Source: an uncultured Eisenbergiella sp.
GTDB taxonomy: Bacteria > Bacillota > Clostridia > Lachnospirales > Lachnospiraceae
Reading direction: 5' to 3'
NCBI GenBank assembly: GCA_947627215.1
Contig: CANQVD010000012.1
Span: 1-64,000 of the forward strand
Length of the DNA stretch: 64,000 nucleotides
Under the pieces are notes generated by a model. The model was given only the letters and a program-made list of their open reading frames with translations. It was not told the DNA's origin and searched no databases. This document shows positions 7,084 through 14,095 of this stretch, piece after piece. Made by a program: the position numbers and the translations under genes. Position 1 is the first letter of the stretch. Every line of letters starts with the position of its first letter.

Positions 7084-8886
7084 ATGACTCAGAAAAAAAA
7101 GCCCTCTCCCGCCGTCCGACGCGTCATTCCCGTTCTCTGCGCCGCCGCGCTGGCGGCCGCCGTCCTGCTCGGCATACATATTTTCCGGGAAAACAGGCCC
7201 GGGCTTCTTTCCTACCGAGAAAAGATCGGCCCGCTCCGCGAGAGCGCCCTTTCGGAGGAGACGCGCAGCGCGCTGGGCGCCGATCCGGCCGGAGAAAAGG
7301 CCGGAAACGTCGTTTTCATCTCGATCTGCGACACCGCGCAGCGAGCCAGCGTTTTTACCGGCGTGGGGGCCGATGTGGACGCCGCATGGGACGCGGCGGA
7401 TGGCCGCGTACAGGCTTTTCTGAAAAAAAACGACTATGATCCGCAATGGGTAAAGGCGGACGTGGTCTGTTCCTCCGAAAAGATGACGGAGGCGCAGCTC
7501 CTGGAAGCGGTCCGGAGCACCTACAACGAATTTTTCCGATACGGGATCGCGTTCGACCCGATGTATGAGACGGCCCTTCTGGAAGCCGAGCTCAACGGCG
7601 CAAAGATTTTTAACTATGAGGATTCCGTCTCCGCCCTGGATTATCAATATCTGAACCTCTATCTGAGCAAGGCGGGCCGCCCCGAACTGACCTCCAGACC
7701 GGCAAAATATACGGTCTTCCGATGTCTGGGCTGGTTCTGCGACGAGACGGATCAGATTTATCCGCTCTGCAATGAGGGCCTGGAATACGGCCGCCGCTCC
7801 GTAGCGCTGCTCGATGACGCCTATGCGAAACAACTGCTTCTGGACGCGGGCAGCTTTCTCGTGGATCAGGTCAATCCGGACGGCTCCTTCCTCTACGGGA
7901 TCTATCCCCGTTTTGACAACGAGATCGAGAACTACAATATTCTCCGCCACGCCAGCACGATCTGGTCGCTGATCTGTCTCTGGCGCGTCACCGGGGACGA
8001 TTCGCTGCAGGCCGTGGCCGACAGCGCCATCGACTATATGCGGAATTACACCCGCTATGAGGATGCGGATACCGCCTATCTGTACGAGGAAAAAGCGGAC
8101 GAAATCAAGCTGGGCGGAAACGGCGTGGCCGTGATCGCCATGACGGAATATATGGACGCTTTCGGGAGCGACAAATACAGGGACGACTGCCGGGCCCTGG
8201 GCAACGGAATCCTCCGGATGTTTGATCCGGAAAACGGTGAATTTTATCATGTGCTGAACGGAGATTTTTCTCGAAAGGAAGCATATCGGACCATCTATTA
8301 CGACGGAGAAGCGACCTTCGCGCTCTGCCGTCTCTACGCGCTGACCGGAGAGCAGCTCTGGCTGGATGCGGCAAAGGCTGCCGTGAACCATTTCATCGAA
8401 GCGGATTACACACAGTACCGCGACCACTGGATCGCCTACAGCATGAACGAGATCACCCGGTTCGTGGACGATCCGGACTATTATGATTTCGCGCTGCGCA
8501 ACGCGCAGGATAACCTGGAGGAAATCTACAACCGGGAGACCACTTACCACACCTATCTCGAACTGCTGATGTCCACCTTTGAGCTCTACGACCGCATGGC
8601 GGAAAACGGGATCCGGACAGATTATATGGAAAATACTTTTTCGGTTGAGGATCTGCTTCGGACCATCTATGCCCGGGCGGACCGGATGCTGAACGGCTTC
8701 TTTTTCCCGGAGTACGCGATGTACATGAGAAATCCTTCCCGCATCCTCAACACCTTCATGGTCCGTCACGACGGCTATCGGGTGCGGATCGACGACGTAC
8801 AGCACAATATCGGCGGATTTTACAAATATTATGTGAATTACGACAGGCTCGTGAAATATGGGATGCTGCAGGACATCGGGAAATGA
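7084..8886 (+). CDS. Membrane-anchored six-hairpin-like protein of unknown function
   Basis: 600 residues. The ATG at 7084 is preceded by GGAG at 7071-7074. One N-terminal transmembrane anchor (residues 12-30) follows a basic start. Residues 75-200 form a mixed alpha/beta domain (FISICDTAQRASVFTGVGAD). Residues 220-590 are rich in paired helices with repeated aromatic-acidic loops (VNPDGSFLYGIYP, IYYDGEATFALCRLYALTGE, DPDYYDFALRNAQ), the pattern of an (alpha/alpha)6 six-hairpin toroid as in several glycoside hydrolases, lyases and epimerases. I cannot assign a reaction. It probably acts outside the membrane on a glycan. It stands alone; the GC hairpin at 8889-8908 lacks a clear T-run. Confidence 0.6.
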   Translation: MTQKKKPSPAVRRVIPVLCAAALAAAVLLGIHIFRENRPGLLSYREKIGPLRESALSEETRSALGADPAGEKAGNVVFISICDTAQRASVFTGVGADVDAAWDAADGRVQAFLKKNDYDPQWVKADVVCSSEKMTEAQLLEAVRSTYNEFFRYGIAFDPMYETALLEAELNGAKIFNYEDSVSALDYQYLNLYLSKAGRPELTSRPAKYTVFRCLGWFCDETDQIYPLCNEGLEYGRRSVALLDDAYAKQLLLDAGSFLVDQVNPDGSFLYGIYPRFDNEIENYNILRHASTIWSLICLWRVTGDDSLQAVADSAIDYMRNYTRYEDADTAYLYEEKADEIKLGGNGVAVIAMTEYMDAFGSDKYRDDCRALGNGILRMFDPENGEFYHVLNGDFSRKEAYRTIYYDGEATFALCRLYALTGEQLWLDAAKAAVNHFIEADYTQYRDHWIAYSMNEITRFVDDPDYYDFALRNAQDNLEEIYNRETTYHTYLELLMSTFELYDRMAENGIRTDYMENTFSVEDLLRTIYARADRMLNGFFFPEYAMYMRNPSRILNTFMVRHDGYRVRIDDVQHNIGGFYKYYVNYDRLVKYGMLQDIGK

Positions 8887-8948
8887 CGGCGGCCGTTTTC
8901 AGCGGCCGGAAAGCCCTCTGGAAGCTTCAGAAAGATCGGCAAATTTCA

Positions 8949-8977
8949 TTGACATATTTTTTACGATAACATATAAT
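8949..8977 (+). promoter_or_regulatory. Consensus sigma-A promoter of the DUF3800 gene
   Basis: TTGACA (8949-8954), 17-bp spacer, TATAAT (8972-8977): every hexamer base matches consensus and the spacing is ideal. Predicted transcription start is near 8984, leaving a leader of about 113 nt before the ATG at 9097. Such a strong promoter contrasts with the terminator that follows it. Confidence 0.9.
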
Positions 8978-8989
8978 AATCATACAGAT

Positions 8990-9084
8990 ATAAACTTGAT
9001 CTGTGCGGAAGCAGATCAAATTTATTGGGCTGGTCGGAAGACCCGGGTCCAACCAATCGGCGGGGAGACTCCCCGCCATTTTTC
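8990..9084 (+). ncRNA. Three-hairpin leader RNA ending in an intrinsic terminator, upstream of DUF3800
   Basis: Three stems follow the promoter. Stem 1: TTGATCTG (8996-9003) with CAGATCAA (9012-9019). Stem 2: ATTGG (9024-9028) with CCAAT (9053-9057), enclosing GGTC-GGAA-GACC. Stem 3: GGCGGGG (9059-9065) with CCCCGCC (9071-9077), then ATTTTTC. Stem 3 is a terminator placed before the coding region, so the RNA is either a cis-acting switch or a short independent transcript. Conserved structured RNAs upstream of DUF3800 genes have been described as DUF3800 RNA motifs; I cannot say whether this is one of them. Confidence 0.75.
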
Positions 9085-9096
9085 ATAAGGAGGGCA

Positions 9097-9792
9097 ATGA
9101 AACAACTGAATATTTTTGTGGACGAGTCCGGTGATTTCGGAGACTACAGCGCGCATTCGCCCTATTATATTGTTGTGATGGTATTGCACGATCAGTCAAC
9201 GGATCTTTCCAAAGAAACAAAAAAGCTGAACACGGAGCTGAGGAATTCAGGATACAAAGACCATGTCATCCACACAGAACCCCTGATCCGGCGGGAAGAA
9301 GATTATCACGATCTTTTGCCGGATGAACGCAGAAATATTTTCTCAAAATTATATCACTTCACGATCAAATGCGATATTCAGTACAAATCCTTCATTTTTC
9401 ACAAAAAAGAACTGAAAAACACATTTAAGCTGGAAGAGCGGATGGCCCGGGAAATATCCCTTTTTATCAGACAGAATCTCTCCTATTTTCAGAGTTTTGA
9501 TCGGATCATTCTATATTACGACAACGGCCAGCATGAACTGACCCGGATCCTGAACACGATTTTCTCAGCAGAATTATTCCACTATCATGTAATGAAGGCG
9601 TTTCCTCGCGATCACAGGCTGTTTCAGGCCGCCGATCTGATCTGTACTCTGGAACTGCTTCATCTGAAATCGGAATCCGGCCATTTTTCCCGCTCCGAAG
9701 AACTGATTTTCCACTCCGTCAGGGAATTGAAGAAAGATTTTCTAAAGGGATTACATAAAAAGATGTTTAAAGGCCATCCGTTTGCACCATAA
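9097..9792 (+). CDS. DUF3800 domain protein
   Basis: 231 residues; ATG at 9097 with AAGGAGG just upstream. The start carries the hallmark IFVDESGDFG (D9, E10), and near the C-terminus FQAADLICTLELL supplies the conserved Q-x-A-D motif. The middle strand IILYYDNG adds a further acidic residue. DUF3800 proteins are thought to have an RNase H-like fold with these acidic residues as a metal site; the biochemical role is not established. They are frequent in defence and mobile contexts. The gene is transcribed through the leader described above and converges with the serine hydrolase gene, whose stop lies 12 bp away. Confidence 0.85.
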   Translation: MKQLNIFVDESGDFGDYSAHSPYYIVVMVLHDQSTDLSKETKKLNTELRNSGYKDHVIHTEPLIRREEDYHDLLPDERRNIFSKLYHFTIKCDIQYKSFIFHKKELKNTFKLEERMAREISLFIRQNLSYFQSFDRIILYYDNGQHELTRILNTIFSAELFHYHVMKAFPRDHRLFQAADLICTLELLHLKSESGHFSRSEELIFHSVRELKKDFLKGLHKKMFKGHPFAP

Positions 9793-9804
9793 CCTGCCGC
9801 TTCA

Positions 9805-10668
9805 TCAGAGCTGCGAACAGACCAGATCGTAGACCGCCCGCTTCATCTCCGCTTCCCGACGGCACTCCGCCATCAGGGAAACCACTGCGTCCCGGCCCGG
9901 CAGCATGATGGCCAACTGACAGTATTTTCCGTCGGCCCGGAAGGAATCGTACTCGCCGCGCCAGAAGCAATAACCGTAGGGCGCGTCCGACTGCTGGCTG
10001 GCGCATTCCTCCAGCCACGCGCGGGAAAGGATCTGCTTTCCGTTCCACTCTCCCTTATGCAGACAGAACAGCCCGAAGGTATGCAGTTCGGAAAGCGTCA
10101 GGAACAAACCGCTGGAACCGAAGGTGTTTCCGTACGGATCGGTCTCCCAGGTGGGCCTCTTGAACCCCAGACGGGAAAACAGCCTGGGCATCAGATAGGA
10201 AACCAGATCGCAGCCCGACCGGCGCTGGACCAGCATCCCGGCCAGATAAGGGCCCACGTTATTATAGACAAAGTGCGTGCCGGGCTCATAGACAAACGGG
10301 ATTGCCAACGAAAGCCGCACCCAGTTGTCATCCTCATAATATGGCCGCCTGTCGGACATCAGGTTCGCGCTCTCCTGCCCCAGACACATGGTCAGCAGGT
10401 CCCGCACCCTGGCCTTTTTCAGAGGATCGCTCACCACCGGTGGCAGTTCATCCGGAAAAACGTCCACCAGCCGCTCTTTCAGCGACAGCAGCCCTTCCTG
10501 CACCGCAAATCCTACCGCACAGGCGGTGAAGCTCTTCGACACGGAGTAGACATTCCGCCGGTATTCCGCCTCCAGATGCCATTCCGCGATATCTTCATCG
10601 TGCTGTGTCACCCGGATCCCCAGAAGCCCCAGCGGCTTCGCGGTTTCCACAAATTTTGTCAGATCCAT
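9805..10668 (-). CDS. Serine hydrolase of the beta-lactamase (class C/PBP-like) superfamily
   Basis: 287 residues; ATG at 10668 behind AGGAGG. The active-site motifs are S42-V-S-K45 (SxxK, nucleophile and general base) and Y135-N-N137 (YxN). There is no signal peptide or membrane helix, so it should be cytoplasmic, unlike true beta-lactamases or PBPs, and more like esterase or amidase members. At 287 residues it is shorter than typical class C enzymes (about 360-380). Substrate unknown. Minus-strand monocistron convergent with DUF3800. Confidence 0.8.
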   Translation of the reverse strand: MDLTKFVETAKPLGLLGIRVTQHDEDIAEWHLEAEYRRNVYSVSKSFTACAVGFAVQEGLLSLKERLVDVFPDELPPVVSDPLKKARVRDLLTMCLGQESANLMSDRRPYYEDDNWVRLSLAIPFVYEPGTHFVYNNVGPYLAGMLVQRRSGCDLVSYLMPRLFSRLGFKRPTWETDPYGNTFGSSGLFLTLSELHTFGLFCLHKGEWNGKQILSRAWLEECASQQSDAPYGYCFWRGEYDSFRADGKYCQLAIMLPGRDAVVSLMAECRREAEMKRAVYDLVCSQL

Positions 10669-10779
10669 CCCGGTTCCTCCTGTCAGTTCTCTTCATCGTC
10701 CTCTTCCATTGTTACCTCTATCATACCGCTTCGGAAAATAACTTTCAATTTTAGATTTTTAATCTTTTTGGGAAAATGC

Positions 10780-10808
10780 TTGAATCAAACGTGCCGATAT
10801 GGTATAGT
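10780..10808 (+). promoter_or_regulatory. Promoter of the candidate small RNA
   Basis: TTGAAT (10780-10785), 17 bp, TATAGT (10803-10808). Expected start near 10815. No ribosome binding site with a credible ORF follows before the terminator at 10868-10907. Confidence 0.6.
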
Positions 10809-10814
10809 ATAAAC

Positions 10815-10907
10815 GCAAGAGGAACAACCGCCCACAAGGTGGGTTGACCGATAACAAAGGTAGAAAGACCACTCCGCGACCGGTCAAAGTTTTGGGGTGG
10901 TTTTTTT
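10815..10907 (+). ncRNA. Candidate small RNA of about 93 nt
   Basis: A complete transcription unit without an ORF. After the promoter come a hairpin with stem CCCAC/GTGGG (10831-10843), a purine-rich single-stranded stretch (ACAAAGGTAGAAAG) and a terminator hairpin, ACCACTCC (10868-10875) with GGGGTGGT (10894-10901), followed by seven T. The terminator loop holds the self-complementary GACCGGTC (10878-10885). The family is not recognised. The 10908-11056 gap beyond it is AT-rich with no gene seen. Confidence 0.55.
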
Positions 10908-11056
10908 ATTGTCTCAGCTTCTGCAATGATTTCCGTTCCGGGTTTCGACTTTTTTCTCAAAGCTGTTTTTCCATTTCTGAAAATTCCTTTTGGGGATCTT
11001 TCGAGGATTCTTTTGAGAATTTTTCCTTGTTTCTTTTTAGATTCTTTTCAAAAGTC

Positions 11057-11105
11057 TTGACAAATATATTATACAGTTGCATAATATATTATACAGATGT
11101 ATAAC
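11057..11105 (+). promoter_or_regulatory. Promoter with two BlaI-type operators
   Basis: TTGACA (11057-11062), 17 bp, CATAAT (11080-11085). Two dyads overlap or follow it: ATTATACA-GT-TGCATAAT (11069-11086) and ATTATACA-GA-TGTATAAC (11088-11105). Both carry the TACA/TGTA core known for BlaI/MecI operators, so the downstream repressor very likely regulates its own operon. Confidence 0.8.
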
Positions 11106-11198
11106 ACAATGGCCGCAGAATCCACTGGCAGGAAAATCGCCATCATTCCTGTCAGCCGCAGCACAGCTTTACCCCATCACCCCGGAAAGGAGACCGTC

Positions 11199-11585
11199 AT
11201 GAACATCACCCCCAAAAAACTCGGCGAAGCCGAGCTGGAGATCATGCAGGCGATCTGGAACAGTCAGACGCCCGTCACCTCCAATTTCATCCTGAAAGCG
11301 CTGGAAGGTAAGCGCCATTGGAAGCTGCCCAGCCTGATGACGTCGCTGTCCAGGCTGGCCGATAAAGGCTTTGTTTCCTGCGACCGCTCCACAGGCACGA
11401 ACCTGTACTCGGCCCTCATCTCCGAAAACGACTATAAGGCCGACGTCAGCGGAAGTTTTCTGAAAAAACTCTATAACAATTCCCTCCATAACATGGTGGC
11501 GACTCTGTATAACAACCAGATGCTGAAGGACGCCGATGTGGAGGAGCTGCGCGATTTCCTGAACAGATTGGAGAAAGAGCAATGA
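11199..11585 (+). CDS. blaI: BlaI/MecI-family transcriptional repressor
   Basis: 128 residues. ATG at 11199 preceded by GGAAAGGAG; an upstream in-frame ATG at 11097 would start inside the operator. Residues 5-75 form the winged helix (LGEAELEIMQAIWNSQTPVT, then KLPSLMTSLSRLADKGFV as recognition helix and wing), and the C-terminal part is the dimerisation domain. Family knowledge: such repressors bind TACA/TGTA dyads and are inactivated by proteolysis triggered by a partner M56 membrane protease. The gene overlaps that partner by 4 bp (11582-11585). The inducer is unknown. Confidence 0.9.
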   Translation: MNITPKKLGEAELEIMQAIWNSQTPVTSNFILKALEGKRHWKLPSLMTSLSRLADKGFVSCDRSTGTNLYSALISENDYKADVSGSFLKKLYNNSLHNMVATLYNNQMLKDADVEELRDFLNRLEKEQ

Positions 11586-14095
11586 TGAGAGACCTGTTTT
11601 TGACCTGTTTGAGCGTTTCCCTGTCCACAGGGGCGGTGATCCTGCTCCTGACGCTGCTTTCTCCGCTTCTGGAAAAGAAATATGCCGCCAAATGGAAATA
11701 CTGGATCTGGATCCTCCTGGCCATTCGGCTGCTGATCCCTGTCAGCGGGATCTATCAGCCCGACCGCGGCGCGGACAGCGCTCCAAACGCCGCATCTGTC
11801 GGCGTGGAAAACGGAACCGTCCTGCCCCTCCGGCAGGCGCGGCGCTTTGTGGTGGAGATTCCCGTCCCCCTGACGCAGCCCGCCGCAGCGCAAACGGTGA
11901 AGCGGCTCTCCTCTCCCCTGGACGCCGCCGCGGCCCTCTGGGCGCTGGGCGCTCTCGTCTATTTTTCCTTCCATATGATCAGTTATCTGCATTATCGGCG
12001 GCTGGTCAAAAGGAACAGCGTTCCTGTGTCGAAGGAATGCGTTTCCTGGCTGATGCAGGAGCTGCGGGATGAACTTCACATCCGGCGTCAGATTCCCGTG
12101 GCGGTCTATACGTCTGCTGCCAGCCCCATGATCATCGGCTTCCTGCGTCCCGTCCTGGTGCTGCCGGACGCGGATTTCGGGGAAAAGGATCTGGCCTTCA
12201 TCCTGCGCCACGAGCTGATCCATTTCCGGCGCGGCGACATTTACTGCAAGCTGCTCTTCGTCCTGGCCAACGCCGTACACTGGTTCAATCCGCTGGTCTG
12301 GCTTATGCAGAAGCAGGCCGCTCTGGACATGGAGCTTTCCTGCGACGAGGGCGTCATCGCGGATGCCGATCTGGCCGCCCGCAGGGCTTATACGGAAACG
12401 CTGTTATCCTCTCTGCAGGATGGCAAACGGAAGGGAAGCGTTCTTTCCACACAGTTCTACGGCGGAAAGGAAACGATGAAAAAGAGATTTGTGCATATTC
12501 TGAAAAGAATAAAAAAGAAGAACGGCATCCCGGTGCTGATATGCGCCGCCATTCTGGCCGTCGGACTGGGCGCAGTCGTAGGCTGCGTTGCGAAAACAGA
12601 CGCCTTGGGATCAGACGGAACCTCTGATGGATCCGCCGAGCCCTCCGATGGAACTGCCGGAACCACCGATGGAACCGGCACTTCCGCCGATGAGGCCGAC
12701 ACCGTCGGCAGCGTAGGCACACAGACCTCACTCTCCGGCTATCCGTCGGAGCAGCTCATTCAGATGGCTTCGGACTGCTATGCGTACCTGCATGACGGCT
12801 ATGTTCCGGGTCATATCGAGATCGACAACATCTCAGAAGACGGCATGGCCATGATCCATCTCTACGACATGACAGAGGAGAACACCGCCACGCTGGACTG
12901 GTATACGGTGGACATCCGCACCGGCCTGGGCGAAAACGTGAACCTTGAACAGATCTGCCTGGGTGAATTCGCCCCGTCGGATATCGCCGTCGCCTCCTTC
13001 GGGGAACATCGGCAGGCCATCATCGACCGGATCCTCGCCATTTTTCAGGAGGCCGAAGCGCCCCGTTACCGGCTGGAGAACCCGGATCTGGAATCGCCGG
13101 ATCTCGTCGGAGCACGGGCGGACTGTATTTTTCACGCGGACTGGATCTCCATCCGGGAACCGGAGGACGATCCCATGATCCGTGGCATGCGCTCCGCCGC
13201 GGACGCGCTCACCGATCCGGGCGAGATCGCCTACGCGGAGGAGATCATCGGCGGCTGGATCGCGGAAATGAAGGAATGGGATCAGTCCGATGAAAACATA
13301 CAACTGGGACAGCCCGTGACCCTGCTGTTCGACTATGCGGGCACATGCCTGCTGTATTATCCCTATACCGTGGACGGCGTGACCACCCTGATCCCGCTGG
13401 AGGAAATGGCCGCCTCAGAATGGACGGAGGATCCTCAGGCGCGGTTCCGGGAAGGAGCCGACACGCTGGAGCAGGCGCTGGCGCTGTATCGGGATCCGGA
13501 AAGCAGCTCTCAAACCGATACAGCGGGCAGAACCGACTCCTCTCCTTCCGCCTCAGACATTATTCGGATCCATCCGCTGTACGACACGACAGACGGAACC
13601 GGTCTTCCGGCAGAAGCGCTCTCCCTGGAGGATTTCTGGACAGCGGCCGTCAAAACAGAAAACACCGTGACCTTCCGTACCGGCCTCACCCTCACCTTCC
13701 CGGAAGACTGGGACGGAAAATATGTGCTGACCTCCGACCTCGGGCCGGCCGGCGCGCCCACCGACAATACCCTGATCGTTTCCGAAAGAACGAACTATGA
13801 AGCCGGTCCGGGCGGCGATCTGTTCTACCTGCGCTTCCTCCTGCACGAAGAGGATTCGACCTATGGACTCGAATCCTTCGCCTCGGTGCTGGGCCTGTAC
13901 CGGCAGGGGGACAGAGAATATGCGCTGGTCCTGGAGAAATGTCACGAAATGGCCTGGGTGGAGGGCGATGAGACATACCGGGCCGCCTATGAGGCGCTGA
14001 ACCGGGCGGCGGATTCCGTGACCGTCGGCACGGACGGCATGGACGGTTTTACGCCCTGCGGCATCGACGATATTCCGTGGATTGAGCGGGTCTGA
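11582..14095 (+). CDS. BlaR1-like M56 membrane metallopeptidase with a novel C-terminal domain
   Basis: 837 residues. The N-terminal 300 residues hold membrane helices (about 12-30, 38-57, 115-135) and the M56 zinc protease site H210-E-L-I-H214 with the downstream ELSCDE motif (251-256). A further helix (316-335) leads to a Thr/Ser/Gly-rich linker (340-375) and about 460 residues outside the membrane. That part is not the penicillin-binding sensor of BlaR1/MecR1: I see no SxxK-YxN-KTG set. It appears to contain two halves (about 380-630 and 655-837) split by a second Ser/Thr-rich linker; the second half resembles stress-response lipoprotein domains in feel only. Likely role: sense an envelope signal and relieve BlaI repression. 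Confidence 0.8.
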   Translation: MMRDLFLTCLSVSLSTGAVILLLTLLSPLLEKKYAAKWKYWIWILLAIRLLIPVSGIYQPDRGADSAPNAASVGVENGTVLPLRQARRFVVEIPVPLTQPAAAQTVKRLSSPLDAAAALWALGALVYFSFHMISYLHYRRLVKRNSVPVSKECVSWLMQELRDELHIRRQIPVAVYTSAASPMIIGFLRPVLVLPDADFGEKDLAFILRHELIHFRRGDIYCKLLFVLANAVHWFNPLVWLMQKQAALDMELSCDEGVIADADLAARRAYTETLLSSLQDGKRKGSVLSTQFYGGKETMKKRFVHILKRIKKKNGIPVLICAAILAVGLGAVVGCVAKTDALGSDGTSDGSAEPSDGTAGTTDGTGTSADEADTVGSVGTQTSLSGYPSEQLIQMASDCYAYLHDGYVPGHIEIDNISEDGMAMIHLYDMTEENTATLDWYTVDIRTGLGENVNLEQICLGEFAPSDIAVASFGEHRQAIIDRILAIFQEAEAPRYRLENPDLESPDLVGARADCIFHADWISIREPEDDPMIRGMRSAADALTDPGEIAYAEEIIGGWIAEMKEWDQSDENIQLGQPVTLLFDYAGTCLLYYPYTVDGVTTLIPLEEMAASEWTEDPQARFREGADTLEQALALYRDPESSSQTDTAGRTDSSPSASDIIRIHPLYDTTDGTGLPAEALSLEDFWTAAVKTENTVTFRTGLTLTFPEDWDGKYVLTSDLGPAGAPTDNTLIVSERTNYEAGPGGDLFYLRFLLHEEDSTYGLESFASVLGLYRQGDREYALVLEKCHEMAWVEGDETYRAAYEALNRAADSVTVGTDGMDGFTPCGIDDIPWIERV

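Noticed and set aside
10751-10960. 69-codon minus-strand ORF across the candidate small RNA
   Set aside because: It has no ribosome binding site and its frame runs through the promoter and terminator hairpin, which better explain the conserved-looking bases.
11582-14095. Classical beta-lactam sensor BlaR1
   Set aside because: The protease half matches, but the external half lacks the SxxK/YxN/KTG penicillin-binding motifs.
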